In this document: in pieces, positions 1 through 12,275 of the stretch
How positions within the stretch are numbered: the stretch's first letter is position 1
Layout of the letters: each line of letters opens with the position of its first letter
DNA from: Lysobacter lycopersici
Lineage (GTDB): Bacteria; Pseudomonadota; Gammaproteobacteria; Xanthomonadales; Xanthomonadaceae
Reading direction: 5' to 3'
Length of the DNA: 64,000 bases
NCBI RefSeq assembly: GCF_007556775.1
Contig: NZ_CP041742.1
Coordinates: forward strand, 1,502,001 to 1,566,000
The notes under the pieces: model-generated
Databases searched by the model: none
Seen by the model: only the letters and a program-made list of their open reading frames with translations
Told to the model about the DNA's origin: nothing
Program-made: the position numbers and the translations under genes

Positions 1-1240
<1,240 letters not shown>

Positions 1241-1285
1241 TCAAAAGAATTCGTCGGAAAGAAATTCGGGAAACGGTTCGCGCGC

Positions 1286-1570
1286 TCAGAGCGTCGCGAA
1301 GATGTCGTCTTCCTTCACCACCAGGTATTCGGTGCCGTCGAGCTTGACCTCGGTGCCGCTGTACTTGCCGAACAGCACCTTGTCGCCGACCTTGACCTGC
1401 GGCGCGCGCAACTGGCCGTTGTCGAGTACCTTGCCGGCGCCGACGGCGACGACTTCGCCCTTGATCGGCTTCTCGGTGGCGCTGTCGGGGATCACGATCC
1501 CGCCGGCGGACAGCTTCTCTTCTTCCATGCGCTTGATGACCACGCGGTCGTACAGCGGCTTGATGTTCAT
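1286..1570 (-). CDS. groS: Co-chaperonin GroES
   Basis: This is the 10 kDa lid of the GroEL chamber. The 94-residue product has the normal family length and starts [18 protein letters not shown]. The mobile loop that contacts GroEL is visible as [17 protein letters not shown] (about residues 19-35), followed by [10 protein letters not shown] and [16 protein letters not shown], and it ends [11 protein letters not shown]. It is the first gene of the groESL pair. The ATG at 1570 is the family start; the frame stays open further upstream but that extension is not GroES-like. Confidence 0.98.
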   Translation of the reverse strand: MNIKPLYDRVVIKRMEEEKLSAGGIVIPDSATEKPIKGEVVAVGAGKVLDNGQLRAPQVKVGDKVLFGKYSGTEVKLDGTEYLVVKEDDIFATL

Positions 1571-1686
1571 CGACAGCCCTCGCAAGTGCTTGATTGGTTG
1601 GGGAAAAGACCGCGATTTTAGCAGTCGCGACGTGCGCCTGCCAGCATCGGCGGCAAAACAAACCCGGCGAGCCGGGACGCGAGGGA

Positions 1687-1714
1687 AGTTGGGGGCCGTG
1701 GCGGGGCTTTCAAG
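1687..1714 (-). promoter_or_regulatory. Candidate sigma-32 (heat-shock) promoter of groESL
   Basis: Read on the minus strand, CTTGAAA (1714-1708) is followed after 13 bases by CCCCAACT (1694-1687). The known RpoH consensus is CTTGAAA, 11-15 bases, CCCCATNT, so the -35 box is perfect and the -10 box misses one position. It lies about 115 bases upstream of the groES ATG in the groES-cutA divergent gap. I saw no CIRCE element. No transcript start is known; the call rests on the motif and the gene it precedes. Confidence 0.7.
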
Positions 1715-1741
1715 GGGGCCGGCAACCCGAACCGCTACCCT

Positions 1742-2080
1742 ATGCCGGTGAGCGCCCTTCTCTGTTTCTGCACCTGCCCAGATCCCGCCACGGCCGAACG
1801 CCTGGCCGAGGCACTGGTGGGCGAACGGCTGGCGGCCTGCGCGAACATCGTTCCCGGCCTGCGTTCGATCTATCGCTGGCAGGGGACGGTCGAACGCGCG
1901 GACGAGGTGTTGCTGCTGGTGAAGACCCAGGCCCGCCTGCTGCAACGACTGCAGGAGCGCCTGCTGGAACTGCATCCCTACGAACTGCCCGGGCTGGTCG
2001 CGGTCGAAATCGACCACGGCCTGCCCGCCACCCTGCGCTGGATCGCCGACGAAACCCGCCTCGAGCCCATCCCCGAATGA
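1742..2080 (+). CDS. cutA: Divalent-cation tolerance protein CutA
   Basis: This is a small trimeric cytosolic protein linked by the family name to copper and divalent-metal tolerance; its biochemical role remains unsettled. The 112-residue product matches the family in length and motifs: the N-terminal strand [20 protein letters not shown], the segment [19 protein letters not shown] and the C-terminal [14 protein letters not shown]. Its TGA overlaps the ATG of dsbD (ATGA, 2077-2080), so translation of the two is probably coupled. The pairing cutA-dsbD is also known from enteric bacteria, where CutA2 is DsbD. Confidence 0.95.
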   Translation: MPVSALLCFCTCPDPATAERLAEALVGERLAACANIVPGLRSIYRWQGTVERADEVLLLVKTQARLLQRLQERLLELHPYELPGLVAVEIDHGLPATLRWIADETRLEPIPE

Positions 2081-4383
2081 TCCGTCCCATTCCTTCGTTC
2101 CTGCGCGCCTTCGCCGCGCTGCTGCTCTGCGCGGCGCCGCTGCTGCCGGCCCGCGCCGCCATCGATCCGTCCGAACTGCCGCCGGTGGATTCGGTGTTCG
2201 TGTTGTCGGCCAATGCCGAAGCGCGGGACAAGATCGCCGTCGACTGGAAGATCGCCGACGGCTTCTACCTCTATCGCCATCGCACCAAGGCCGATTCGCC
2301 GGACGGTTCGTTCGCGAACGCCACGCTCTCGTTGCCTTCCGGCGCGAAGCACCACGACGAATTCTTCGGCGACGTGGAAACCTACCGCGGCCGCCTCGCC
2401 GGCAGCGTGTCCGGCGACGCGGGCGATCGCGACCGGGTGACGCTACGGATCAAGTACCAGGGCTGCGCCGATGCCGGCGTCTGCTATCCACCGCAGACGC
2501 GCACGCTGACCATCGCGTTGCCCGCAGCCGCGGGCGCGGGCGACGACGCGTTGCTGCCGGGCACGTCGAACCGCGGATCGCTGTTCGCAACGACCAAGGC
2601 AGGTGCGACCGACGACAAGCCGTTGCCGCCGGAACAGGCCTTCGGCTTCGAGGCCATCGCCGGCGACGGCAACGCCCTGCTCCTGCGCTTCACCCCCGCA
2701 CGCGGCTATTACCTGTATCGCGACCGCACCACGCTGAAGCTGGAAGACGCGCCCGGCATCGCCACCGGTAAGCCGCGCTGGCCCAAGGGCACCCGGCACC
2801 ACGACGAACATTTCGGCGACGTGGTCGTGTACTTCGACCAGATCGACGTGCCATTGCCGTTGAAACGCACGAACGTGGGTGCGGCGAAGGCGACGCTGGT
2901 CGCGACTTTCCAGGGCTGCCAGACCGACGGCATCTGCTATCCGCCGATGACGCGGCGGATCGCGTTGGCAATCCCGCGCGGCACGCTGGCGACATCGGTC
3001 GCGGAAGGACCGAAGGAACCGGTGTTGCCCGAATCGAATGCCGATACCGCTTCGACGGACACGACCACGACGTCGACTGCAGTCGCCACCGCGCCTTCGG
3101 CAAGCGAGGCCGCGAATCCTCCACGCGAACTTCCCCCGGCCACCAGCCACCAGCCACCAACCACCAATTCGCTCCTCGCCAGCCTGCTGTTCGCGCTGCT
3201 CGGCGGATTGATCCTCAACCTCATGCCCTGCGTGCTGCCGGTGCTGTCGTTGAAGGCGCTGTCGCTGACCAACAGCGGCGAGAGTCGATCGCGGGCACGC
3301 GCGCACGCGCTCTGGTACACCGCCGGCGTACTCGCCGCGTTCGCGGCGCTCGGCGCGCTCGCGCTGGCGCTGCGCAAGGCCGGGTTGGCTTTGGGCTGGG
3401 GCTTCCAGTTGCAGCAGCCGCTGGTGGTCGCGGCGATCGCGCTGCTGCTGTTCGCGCTGGGGCTGAGCCTGTCCGGCGTGTGGTATCCGAACGTCGGCAT
3501 CGGCGCGCGCGGGAATGCGTGGATGCAGAAACACGGCGCGGCCGGCGATTTCGCCACCGGCGTGCTCGCGGTGGTGCTCGCGACTCCCTGCATCGGCCCG
3601 TTCATGGGCGCGGCGCTGGCGTATGCGTTCGCCGGTCCGGCGCTGGGCGGCATGCTGGTGTTCCTCGCCCTGGGATTGGGCCTGGCGCTGCCGTTCCTGC
3701 TGATCGGTTTCGTGCCCGCGCTCGCGCAACGGTTGCCGAAACCGGGCGCGTGGATGGAAACCTTCAAGCAGCTGATGGCGTTCCCGATGTACCTCACCAC
3801 CGCATGGCTGGTGTCGGTGCTGGCGGCGCAGCGCGGCGGCGACGCGGTGTGGAACTGGATGCTCGCGGCGATCGCGGTCGCGCTCGCGGCCTGGGCATGG
3901 ACGCGTTCGCGCATGCAGGGCGTGCGCTGGGGATCGGTCCTCGCCATCGTCGCGCTGTTCGCGATGCTGTGGCCGCTGCAACGGATCCATGCGCTGCCGC
4001 CGGCGCATGCGGGCGAAACGACTTCGGTCGGCGCCACGACCGCGATGCCGTATTCGAAAGCGCGACTGGCCTCGCTGCGTTCGCAAGGGCAGGTAGTGTT
4101 CGTCGACATCACCGCCGACTGGTGCATCACCTGCAAGGCCAACGAGAAGGCGGTGCTGTCGCGCGAGGCCTTCCGCGACGCCCTGCAGGCTGCGAACGCC
4201 ACCTACATGGTCGGCGACTACACCGACCTCGATCCGGCGATCACCGCCTACCTGCAGCGCCATGGCGCGGTTGGCATCCCGCTGTACGTGGTCTATCCGC
4301 GCGGCGGCGGGGAAGGCAAGGTGCTGCCGACGGTGCTGACCCCCGAACTCGTGCGCGACGCGCTGGCGCAGGCAACGCAGTGA
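2077..4383 (+). CDS. dsbD: Thiol:disulfide interchange protein DsbD with two N-terminal domains in tandem
   Basis: DsbD carries electrons from cytosolic thioredoxin across the inner membrane to periplasmic thiol proteins. The 768-residue product has a signal peptide (about 1-27). A first periplasmic domain follows with the redox pair C130/C136 ([15 protein letters not shown]), then a second copy of the same domain with C281/C287 ([15 protein letters not shown]). Next come a Thr/Pro-rich linker (about 301-365), a membrane domain of about eight helices with the redox cysteines C385 (NLMPCVLP) and C505 (ATPCIGPF), and a periplasmic thioredoxin domain with C683-I-T-C686. E. coli DsbD is about 565 residues with a single N-domain, so the excess is the duplicated module plus linker. 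The following TlpA-like gene overlaps it by 4 bases and may encode a client. Confidence 0.95.
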   Translation: MIRPIPSFLRAFAALLLCAAPLLPARAAIDPSELPPVDSVFVLSANAEARDKIAVDWKIADGFYLYRHRTKADSPDGSFANATLSLPSGAKHHDEFFGDVETYRGRLAGSVSGDAGDRDRVTLRIKYQGCADAGVCYPPQTRTLTIALPAAAGAGDDALLPGTSNRGSLFATTKAGATDDKPLPPEQAFGFEAIAGDGNALLLRFTPARGYYLYRDRTTLKLEDAPGIATGKPRWPKGTRHHDEHFGDVVVYFDQIDVPLPLKRTNVGAAKATLVATFQGCQTDGICYPPMTRRIALAIPRGTLATSVAEGPKEPVLPESNADTASTDTTTTSTAVATAPSASEAANPPRELPPATSHQPPTTNSLLASLLFALLGGLILNLMPCVLPVLSLKALSLTNSGESRSRARAHALWYTAGVLAAFAALGALALALRKAGLALGWGFQLQQPLVVAAIALLLFALGLSLSGVWYPNVGIGARGNAWMQKHGAAGDFATGVLAVVLATPCIGPFMGAALAYAFAGPALGGMLVFLALGLGLALPFLLIGFVPALAQRLPKPGAWMETFKQLMAFPMYLTTAWLVSVLAAQRGGDAVWNWMLAAIAVALAAWAWTRSRMQGVRWGSVLAIVALFAMLWPLQRIHALPPAHAGETTSVGATTAMPYSKARLASLRSQGQVVFVDITADWCITCKANEKAVLSREAFRDALQAANATYMVGDYTDLDPAITAYLQRHGAVGIPLYVVYPRGGGEGKVLPTVLTPELVRDALAQATQ

Positions 4384-4925
4384 TCCGCGAACACCGCATG
4401 GCTTTGCTGGGGGCCTTGCTCGCGGCCGTCGCCGGCGCGGCGGTGGAATACCGACTCAGCCATCCGGAAGCTCCGGAGTCGACTGCCGCACGACCGCCCG
4501 CGACCCTGCCGACGCTCGAGTTGCACGGACTCGACGGCCAATCCGTCAGGCTGCCCGACGCCCATCCCGGAAAGACCCTGCTGCTGAACTTCTGGGCCAG
4601 TTGGTGCGCCCCCTGCATTGCCGAAATGGCGGAACTGCAACGGTTCTCCGCGCAACAGTCTGCGAATGGCGTGCAAGTGATCGGCATCGCCCTGGACGAC
4701 CCGAACGCGGTCGCGGATTTCCTCCGAGCGCATCCGGTGTCCTATCCGATCCTGCTCGACCGCCCGAGCCCCGCCGATGCGAGCGTTCGCTTGGGCGACC
4801 ATCGGGGCGTGCTGCCCTACAGCGTGCTGGTCGCGACCGACGGCCGGGTGCTTGAACGCCGGGCCGGGCCGTTCGCACAGGGCGAAATCGATGGATGGGT
4901 TCGCGCCGCGACCGCCCCGCGCTAG
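4380..4925 (+). CDS. Membrane-anchored TlpA/ResA-like thioredoxin
   Basis: This is a periplasm-facing thiol oxidoreductase of the TlpA/ResA group. From the GTG at 4380 it is 181 residues: one N-terminal hydrophobic anchor (about 7-24), then a thioredoxin fold with active site FWASWCAPC (C76, C79) and VIGIALDD, then a cis-Pro region LPYSVLVATDGRVLERRAG. The GTG overlaps the dsbD stop (GTGA), which favours translational coupling; an ATG at 4398 would give 175 residues. Lying directly after dsbD, it probably receives electrons from DsbD and reduces apo-cytochrome c or another periplasmic thiol protein. The exact client is not visible. Confidence 0.88.
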   Translation: MIREHRMALLGALLAAVAGAAVEYRLSHPEAPESTAARPPATLPTLELHGLDGQSVRLPDAHPGKTLLLNFWASWCAPCIAEMAELQRFSAQQSANGVQVIGIALDDPNAVADFLRAHPVSYPILLDRPSPADASVRLGDHRGVLPYSVLVATDGRVLERRAGPFAQGEIDGWVRAATAPR

Positions 4926-5055
4926 AGCGAACACTCAAACAAGCGATTAAAAAACAGGGAAGCGAGGAAAGTTCGCCGATCTTGAGGGGATTGTCTGGAC
5001 AGTCCCCGCCGAGGCGCGCACACTGCCCGCCCGCTTTCCGTGACCCAGTTCCCGT

Positions 5056-5493
5056 TTGGCCCGGATCCTCGTCCTGCATGGCCCTAACCTCAACCTGCTC
5101 GGCAGTCGCGAGCCGGAGGTGTATGGCCGTGCCACGCTGGCCGAGATCGACGGCAGCCTCGCCGAACGCGCGCGGCAGGCTGGGCATGCGCTCGAAAGCT
5201 TCCAGTCCAACGCCGAGGATGCGCTCATCGACCGCGTGCAGGCAGCGAAGACGGACGGAACGTCCTTCATCGTGATCAATCCTGCGGCCTTCACCCATAC
5301 CTCGGTCGCGCTGCGCGATGCGCTGGCCGCGGTCGCCATTCCCTTCGTCGAAGTCCATTTGTCCAACCCGCACGCCCGCGAACCCTTCCGCCGCCAGAGC
5401 TATTTCAGCGACATGGCCGTGGGCGTGGTCGCGGGCTTCGGCGCCGATTCCTACCGCTACGCCCTCGATGCCGCGATCACGCGGCTGAAATAG
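5056..5493 (+). CDS. aroQ: Type II 3-dehydroquinate dehydratase
   Basis: This enzyme catalyses trans-dehydration of 3-dehydroquinate to 3-dehydroshikimate in the shikimate pathway as a cytosolic dodecamer. The 145-residue product has the family signature [20 protein letters not shown] with the active-site tyrosine (Y23), the [10 protein letters not shown] block, and [20 protein letters not shown] carrying the catalytic histidine and substrate-binding arginine. The start is a TTG at 5056, chosen because the family begins immediately before ILVLHGPN and no ATG fits. It is followed by accB and accC, a gene order common in gammaproteobacteria. Confidence 0.96.
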   Translation: MARILVLHGPNLNLLGSREPEVYGRATLAEIDGSLAERARQAGHALESFQSNAEDALIDRVQAAKTDGTSFIVINPAAFTHTSVALRDALAAVAIPFVEVHLSNPHAREPFRRQSYFSDMAVGVVAGFGADSYRYALDAAITRLK

Positions 5494-5500
5494 TCCACAA

Positions 5501-5573
5501 CCCCTCACCCGCCCCCGACAGAAGCATTCGGGGGCAGGCTCTTCGGACCCTCTCCCCACCCGCGGGGAGAGGG
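5501..5573. repeat. Dispersed GGGGAGAGGG hairpin repeat, short form
   Basis: Two hairpins lie between aroQ and accB: GCCCCCGA pairing with TCGGGGGC, then CCCTCTCCCC (5548-5557) and GGGGAGAGGG (5564-5573) around ACCCGC. Other copies of the short form lie at 22324-22363 and 26655-26700. No open frame or promoter is evident in it. It may act as a transcript stabiliser or attenuator, but that is inference. Confidence 0.75.
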
Positions 5574-5590
5574 AGAAAAAGGAAAACACG

Positions 5591-6064
5591 ATGGACCTGC
5601 GCAAGATCAAGAAGCTGATCGACCTGCTCGAGGAATCCAACCTCGCCGAAATCGAGATCAAGGAAGGCGAGGAGTCGGTGCGCCTGGCGCGCACGCCCGT
5701 CGGTGCCGTCGTGCATGCCGCGCCGACGGTGATCCATGCGCCGGCCGCGCCGGCCCCGGTGATGCCGATGCACTCGCCGACCGAATCGGCGACCGGCGGC
5801 ACGCCCAAGCCCGGGCCCGAACTGCCGGCCGGGCACGTGGTGCGCGCGCCGATGGTCGGCACCTTCTACGCCAGCCCGTCGCCGGACAAGCCGCCGTTCG
5901 TCGCGGTCGGCCAGGCGGTCAAGGCCGGCGACACGCTCGGCATCATCGAGGCGATGAAGATGTTCAACCCGATCGAGGCCGACACCTCCGGCACCGTGCT
6001 CGCGATCCAGTGCGAAAGCGGCCAGCCGGTGGAATTCGACCAGCCGCTTTTCGTGATCGGGTGA
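5591..6064 (+). CDS. accB: Biotin carboxyl carrier protein of acetyl-CoA carboxylase
   Basis: This protein carries the carboxyl group on biotin between biotin carboxylase and carboxyltransferase in the first committed step of fatty-acid synthesis. The 157-residue product has an N-terminal helical domain ([20 protein letters not shown]), a Pro/Ala-rich swinging linker (about 40-80) and a biotinyl domain starting [17 protein letters not shown]. The biotinylated lysine is K123 in [14 protein letters not shown]. The thumb loop typical of true AccB (SPSPDKPPF) is present, separating it from other biotinyl proteins. accC follows after three bases. Confidence 0.97.
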   Translation: MDLRKIKKLIDLLEESNLAEIEIKEGEESVRLARTPVGAVVHAAPTVIHAPAAPAPVMPMHSPTESATGGTPKPGPELPAGHVVRAPMVGTFYASPSPDKPPFVAVGQAVKAGDTLGIIEAMKMFNPIEADTSGTVLAIQCESGQPVEFDQPLFVIG

Positions 6065-6067
6065 TCC

Positions 6068-7438
<1,371 letters not shown>

Positions 7439-7454
7439 CCATCGGGAGGCATCC

Positions 7455-8162
7455 ATGCCGCGCGAACCCGAACTGCGCACCGCGCACCCCGCGGTGTTCA
7501 CGACGCTCGACATGGACGGCTATCGCGTCTTGCCGGCTTTTCTGCGACCTGACGAGTGCGAACGGCTGGCCTCCATCGCGGCCGGGTTCGCGAACGGCCG
7601 CGCCGGTTCGCGCCAGCTGCTCCGGCATGCCGCGATCTCGGAAACAGCGGCCCGGATTCGCGCATTGCCGCAACTGGCCGGCCTGCTGCCCGACGATGCC
7701 ATCGCCGTTCAATGCACGCTGTTCGCGAAGACAAGGGACAGCAACTGGTCGGTAACGCCGCACCAGGATCTGGGCATTCCAGTCGATGCGTATGTCGAAT
7801 CGCCCGAATGCACGGGCTGGTCGCGCAAGGATTCGGCACTGTTCGTCCAACCACCCGATTCCATCCTGGATACGCTCCTGGCCATACGACTCCAGCTCGA
7901 CGACCATGCCGCAGACACCGGCCCGCTGGAAGTCGTTCCGGAATCGCATCGGTTGGGGCGATTGAAATCGGCGGACGTCGCCGAACGCGCTTCGAATCGC
8001 AGGATCGCGTGCATCCCGCAACGGGGTGGCGCGGTCGCGTTGCGGCCGTTGACAATCCATGCATCCTCGAAAGCGACATCGCCGCTGCCGCGCCGCGTAC
8101 TGCACATCCTGTTCGGTCCACGGGATTTGCCACTGGGGTTGCGCTGGGCCGCGATGGCCTGA
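7455..8162 (+). CDS. PhyH-like (phytanoyl-CoA dioxygenase family) oxygenase
   Basis: A 235-residue protein resembling non-haem iron, 2-oxoglutarate-dependent oxygenases of the PhyH group. The N-terminal part reads DMDGYRVLPAFLRPDECERL, a typical PhyH opening. An HxD iron facial-triad motif is visible in TPHQDLGIPVDAY, and a distal histidine in RPLTIHASSKATS followed by RRVLHILFG, where the 2-oxoglutarate-binding arginine is expected. The substrate cannot be read from the sequence; bacterial members hydroxylate amino acids, lipids or secondary metabolites. The gene follows accC by 16 bases, which suggests read-through from the acc transcript rather than a shared pathway. Confidence 0.7.
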   Translation: MPREPELRTAHPAVFTTLDMDGYRVLPAFLRPDECERLASIAAGFANGRAGSRQLLRHAAISETAARIRALPQLAGLLPDDAIAVQCTLFAKTRDSNWSVTPHQDLGIPVDAYVESPECTGWSRKDSALFVQPPDSILDTLLAIRLQLDDHAADTGPLEVVPESHRLGRLKSADVAERASNRRIACIPQRGGAVALRPLTIHASSKATSPLPRRVLHILFGPRDLPLGLRWAAMA

Positions 8163-8183
8163 TCCGCACGCACGGAGAATCCC

Positions 8184-8867
8184 GTGATGAGCCATTCCGA
8201 CACCAATCTCCGTGCCGCCCGCGACCGCCTCGACGAAGTGGTCGTCAACATCGAGCTGACCCTGATCAGCATCATCCAGGGCCTGGCCCTGGCGGTGCTC
8301 GCCGGCGCGGCGGTGCAACCCATCCTGCAACTGCAATGGCAGGCGTGGCCGTACATCGCCGCCGGGCTGCTGGTGGTGCTGATCTTCTGGTCGCGCGCGC
8401 TGGTGCACACGCTCTCGTTCATCCGCTGGCCGCTGGAGTTCGGCCACACCTTCGCCTATTTCGGCGCGACGCTGGTCGAAGCGGTGGCGCTGACCCAGGT
8501 CGCGGAACCGGCGCACTGGTTCGCGCTCAACGCGTTCTACGCGCTCGCGGTGTGGGGCCTGTACGCATGGGACCTGCGCGTGGTGCTGCGCGATGTGCGT
8601 CCACCAACGAACGACGCCGAGCGCGCGCTGCACGAGGACATCGTCCGCGACCAGCGGCTCAACATCCGCTGGATGATGCCGGCCGCGGTCGCGTTCCAGG
8701 CGTTGTCGTGGTGGCTGGTGCTGCGTTACCCGCAGGTGATGCTCGAACGCGGCGGGCACCTCGTCCTGATCGGCCTGACCCTGGCTTTCAGCATCCACTA
8801 CCTCCTCGGCGGTGTGCGCCTGCTGCGCCGACGCCAGCATTGGCTGTTGCTGCGCGCCATGGATTGA
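8184..8867 (+). CDS. Hypothetical inner-membrane protein
   Basis: I do not recognise a named family. The product is 227 residues (226 if the ATG at 8187 is used instead of the GTG at 8184). It has about six hydrophobic segments: IIQGLALAVLAGAAV, WPYIAAGLLVVLIFW, FAYFGATLVEAVALTQV, WFALNAFYALAVWGLYAW, a segment near AAVAFQALSWWLVL and a final LVLIGLTLAFSIHYLL. A charged loop (RDVRPPTNDAERALHEDIV) lies between the fourth and fifth. Start region and stop are clear and codon use matches its neighbours. No catalytic or transport motif is visible. Confidence 0.65.
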   Translation: MMSHSDTNLRAARDRLDEVVVNIELTLISIIQGLALAVLAGAAVQPILQLQWQAWPYIAAGLLVVLIFWSRALVHTLSFIRWPLEFGHTFAYFGATLVEAVALTQVAEPAHWFALNAFYALAVWGLYAWDLRVVLRDVRPPTNDAERALHEDIVRDQRLNIRWMMPAAVAFQALSWWLVLRYPQVMLERGGHLVLIGLTLAFSIHYLLGGVRLLRRRQHWLLLRAMD

Positions 8868-8937
8868 GGCGGCGGTGTCCGCTTTCGGCCTGATTTCCCG
8901 CTAATGGGATTAACCATCCGGACGGAACCGTGCCGCC

Positions 8938-10248
8938 ATGCAACGACACCGCATCCTCGCCATCGCCCTCGCCGCCACGCTCGTCGCCCTGCCTGCCGCC
9001 AGCCAGCAGGGCAAGGTGGCCCCCACCAACCTGTACATCGATGTTTCCACCCAGAACATGGCCGGGATGCCGGGAATGGGCGGGATGCTGGGCGGACTCG
9101 GCGGCTTCATGGCACGCCGCATGGGCGGCGCCAATGCCACCAAGCCCACCTACCCGACCACGCGCGGCACCGGCGGCATGACCGGCCAATACCTCGACAT
9201 CGCGCTGCACAACGCGTTGAAACCGGGCGTGGAAGCGCAGGACCAGATCCCCGACGGGCTGGACCTGGGCAAGTCGTTGACCCTGACCCCGGTTGAATTT
9301 CCTCCGTCGCCCAAAGGCGAATCGAGCGGGAAGGTCCCCGATATCGAGGTGAAGATCACCGAATACTGGGGTTGCGGCGCAGCCGTGCGCCCAGGACAAC
9401 CCAAGGTCGTCACTTTCAAGGTCAAGGGCGGCAACAGGACCATCGATTCGAGGAACCCGATGGCCGGCATGCAGGGCATCGGCGTCGAGTCCACCGGCAG
9501 CCTGTCCAAGGGCATGTACGTGCCGGACCGCGACATCGACCTGCAGCCCGGCTACGTGTACTGGCCGAACCGCAACTACGGCAAGCAGGTGCCCGATGAC
9601 GCGCGATTGGCCGGCCAGCACCAGATCACCGGCGACGGCATCCCCGCCTCGATGCAGTTCCAGGTCGAGCAGAACGCGGACTTCATGCCCAAGCTCGGCC
9701 TGCGCACGCAAGGCGCCCCGGAAGATGCCGTTGGCTTGAGCTGGCCGTCGGTGGATCGTGCGCGCGCCTATTTCATCACCGGCATGCACATGCAGATGCT
9801 GGGCGAGAATTCCTTCGCCATGACGATATGGAGCAGCGCCGACGTGCCCGGCGCCGGCCAGGAATTGCATGCCTACCTGTCCGGCAGCTACGTCGACAAA
9901 TGGCTGAAGCAGAAGGTGCTGCTGCCCGCTTCCGCCACCAGTTGCACCATTCCCAAGGGCATCTTCGCCGGTGCATCGAACGCGCAAGGCCAACAGGGCG
10001 TGATGCCGAGCATGCTGATGATGACCGCCTACGGCCCGGAGAACTGGATCACCTATCCGCCGAAACCCGCGAATCCCAAGCAAGCGTGGAACCCGGAATG
10101 GAGCGTGCGCCTGCGCGCCAAATCCACCGCCACCGCGATACTGGGCATGGACATGGGCGGCATGCAGCAACAGGACGGCCAGCCGCAGCAGCAACAGAAG
10201 AAGCCCGGCATGCGCGGCCTGCTGAAGGGCATCCTCGGCGGCGGCTGA
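8938..10248 (+). CDS. Hypothetical exported protein, Gly/Met-rich N-terminus
   Basis: A 436-residue protein with a clear signal peptide ([23 protein letters not shown]) and no family I recognise. A Gly/Met-rich low-complexity segment (about residues 40-65, [13 protein letters not shown]) follows the signal. The body contains an isolated CG pair ([13 protein letters not shown]) and several beta-rich stretches. The C-terminus is rich in Gln and Gly ([19 protein letters not shown]). It is probably periplasmic or outer-membrane associated. The gene is monocistronic: it ends in the terminator at 10271-10300, just before prmA. Confidence 0.65.
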   Translation: MQRHRILAIALAATLVALPAASQQGKVAPTNLYIDVSTQNMAGMPGMGGMLGGLGGFMARRMGGANATKPTYPTTRGTGGMTGQYLDIALHNALKPGVEAQDQIPDGLDLGKSLTLTPVEFPPSPKGESSGKVPDIEVKITEYWGCGAAVRPGQPKVVTFKVKGGNRTIDSRNPMAGMQGIGVESTGSLSKGMYVPDRDIDLQPGYVYWPNRNYGKQVPDDARLAGQHQITGDGIPASMQFQVEQNADFMPKLGLRTQGAPEDAVGLSWPSVDRARAYFITGMHMQMLGENSFAMTIWSSADVPGAGQELHAYLSGSYVDKWLKQKVLLPASATSCTIPKGIFAGASNAQGQQGVMPSMLMMTAYGPENWITYPPKPANPKQAWNPEWSVRLRAKSTATAILGMDMGGMQQQDGQPQQQQKKPGMRGLLKGILGGG

Positions 10249-10270
10249 GCGCGCGCCGCGAAGCTGCGAG

Positions 10271-10300
10271 AATGGCGCGGACCCTCCGCGCCATTTTTTT
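10271..10300 (+). terminator. Rho-independent terminator
   Basis: AATGGCGCGG (10271-10280), loop ACCCT and CCGCGCCATT (10286-10295) form a perfect 10-bp stem followed by a T run. It ends the transcript of the exported-protein gene and lies only 10 bases before the prmA start. Confidence 0.88.
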
Positions 10301-10309
10301 CGACCGCCA

Positions 10310-11221
10310 ATGCCCTACCTGCAACTGGAACTGCCCTGCCGCCGCGATGCGCAGCCGCGCATCGAACGCGCGCTTGAAGACGCCGGCGCGCTGTCGGTGA
10401 CGCTGCAGGACGCGCATCTCGACGCCATCGACGAACAGGCGATCTTCGAGCCCGGCGTCGGCGAAACCCCGTTGTGGGACGAACTGCAGTTGCAGGCGCT
10501 GTTCGATGGCGACGTCGATGCGCTGGCGTTGCTCGCCACGCTGGAAGCCGCGGAACCGCAACTCGACTGGTCGCAGGCGCGGTTCGAACGCATCGACGAC
10601 CAGGACTGGCAACGCGCGTGGCTGGACACGTTCCAGCCGATGCGCTTCGGCGCACGCACCTGGATCGTGCCCTGGAACCACGAGGTGCCCGCCGAAGCCG
10701 GCACGGATGCCGCGGTCGTGCGCCTCGACCCAGGCCTGGCCTTCGGCTCGGGCACGCACCCAACCACCGCGCTGTGCCTGCGCTGGCTGGATGCGCTCGC
10801 CGAACGCGGCGAACTGCAGGCCCGCGACGTGCTCGATTTCGGCTGCGGCAGCGGCATCCTCGCGCTGGCCGCGTTGAAACTCGGCGCGGCGCGCGCCATC
10901 GGCGTCGACAACGACCCGCAGGCGATCATCGCCACCGCCGACAACGCCGAACGCAACGGTGTTGCGATTTCCGCATTCCTGCCACGGGACGAACCAGCGC
11001 GCGAATATCCCATCGTCGTCGCCAACATCCTCGCCTCCGCGCTGGATGCATTGGCCGACACGCTGGCCGCGCGCACCGCACCGGGCGGGCGCATCGCGAT
11101 GTCCGGCATCCTCGCCGGGCAGGAAGGCGAACTGCTGCAACGCTTCGCGCCGTGGTTCGACGCGCTTGCGGTGGAACGCGACGGCGACTGGGTGCGTATC
11201 GACGGCCTGCGTCGCGCATGA
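10310..11221 (+). CDS. prmA: Ribosomal protein L11 methyltransferase
   Basis: PrmA is an S-adenosylmethionine-dependent enzyme that trimethylates ribosomal protein L11. The 303-residue product has the N-terminal L11-binding domain ([20 protein letters not shown]) and a Rossmann methyltransferase domain. That domain shows [22 protein letters not shown] motif [15 protein letters not shown], and the catalytic-region motif [14 protein letters not shown]. Length and motif spacing fit the family. In many gammaproteobacteria prmA sits near accBC and fis, as here, although three extra genes separate it from accC. The start lies just beyond the preceding gene's terminator, so its promoter must be within or before that gene. 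Confidence 0.95.
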   Translation: MPYLQLELPCRRDAQPRIERALEDAGALSVTLQDAHLDAIDEQAIFEPGVGETPLWDELQLQALFDGDVDALALLATLEAAEPQLDWSQARFERIDDQDWQRAWLDTFQPMRFGARTWIVPWNHEVPAEAGTDAAVVRLDPGLAFGSGTHPTTALCLRWLDALAERGELQARDVLDFGCGSGILALAALKLGAARAIGVDNDPQAIIATADNAERNGVAISAFLPRDEPAREYPIVVANILASALDALADTLAARTAPGGRIAMSGILAGQEGELLQRFAPWFDALAVERDGDWVRIDGLRRA

Positions 11222-11240
11222 AAGCGGCGGTCATGCTTGA

Positions 11241-12209
11241 ATGCACGACATGACCGAACTCGCCTGCCCCGTCTGCGCGACCCCGTACGAAGCGGGGACG
11301 ACGACCTGTGCGTTCTGCGGCGTGTCGCTGGTCGAACCCGGGCAGGAAGCGAAGCCGGAACCCGAAGTCGAAACGCCGATCGAAGTCGAAGCGTTGGCGG
11401 TGTCGATACCGGAAACAGAAACACCGCTCGGATCCGAAACGCCGAATGAAATCGAAGCGTTGGTCGAATCGGCATCGGAAATCGAAACACCGGTCGAAGT
11501 CGACGAGAGCGCCGGGATCGAAGCGACACCCGCCGATGCGTCGGAACCGCCATCCAACGGGATCGACGACACCATCGCGGACGAATCGCCGTCTCCCGCA
11601 GGCAAACCGGAATCCGCGGATTCCGGCGGAATCGCGGAAATCCCCGGAATTCAGGCGGATTCCGCGTCTCCCGCGCCATCGGAGCCACGGTCGCGCACCC
11701 CGAGTTTCGCGCGCAAGCCGACTTCGGCCAACACCGTGCAGCGTCGCCTGCAACGCATCGAATGGAGCGTGGTCGGCGGGCTCGCTGCCTTGCTGCTGGT
11801 GCAGGTGGTCGCCTCCGATTTCGACCAGCTCGCCGCGGGCAGTGCGACGCGCCCCTGGCTGCAACGCGTTTGCAGTGCGCTGCGCTGCACGCTGCCCCCG
11901 TGGCGCGAACCGCAGGCATTGCGCATGCTGCAACGCGACGTGCACGCAAACCCGCGACGCCCGGGCCTGTTGCGCGTCAGCGCGAGCTTCCGCAACGATG
12001 CGCGCTGGACGCAACCCTGGCCGCGCTTGCGCATTACCCTTGCGGATGCGGACGGACGCGCCATCGCCGCGCGCGACTTCAGCGCGAACGAATACCTCGG
12101 CACGACACCCACGGCGAACGGCATTGCCAGCGGCCAGGTCGCCGGCATCGCGTTCGACGTGGTCGATCCCTCGCCGCGCGTGACCGCATTCACCTTCGAA
12201 TTCCGATGA
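11241..12209 (+). CDS. Zinc-ribbon, DUF3426-domain membrane protein
   Basis: A 322-residue protein (319 if it starts at the second Met, 11250). It has an N-terminal zinc ribbon with CPVC and CAFC knuckles. A long acidic, repetitive linker follows (about 30-120) built from imperfect units around E-x-E-T-P and E-I/V-E-A-L, then a single membrane helix (VVGGLAALLLVQVVA, about 175-190). The C-terminal DUF3426 domain has the typical CSALRCTLPPW and the RNDARWTQPWPRL / NEYLGTTP landmarks. Proteins of this design commonly sit between prmA and fis; their function is not established. The orientation suggests a cytosolic zinc ribbon and a periplasmic DUF3426 domain. Confidence 0.82.
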   Translation: MHDMTELACPVCATPYEAGTTTCAFCGVSLVEPGQEAKPEPEVETPIEVEALAVSIPETETPLGSETPNEIEALVESASEIETPVEVDESAGIEATPADASEPPSNGIDDTIADESPSPAGKPESADSGGIAEIPGIQADSASPAPSEPRSRTPSFARKPTSANTVQRRLQRIEWSVVGGLAALLLVQVVASDFDQLAAGSATRPWLQRVCSALRCTLPPWREPQALRMLQRDVHANPRRPGLLRVSASFRNDARWTQPWPRLRITLADADGRAIAARDFSANEYLGTTPTANGIASGQVAGIAFDVVDPSPRVTAFTFEFR

Positions 12210-12275
12210 GCCACGTGGCAGGCGACGCAGGCACGCGCTAGACTGCCTTCCCGTCGGCGCGGACTGTCGGCGGCG

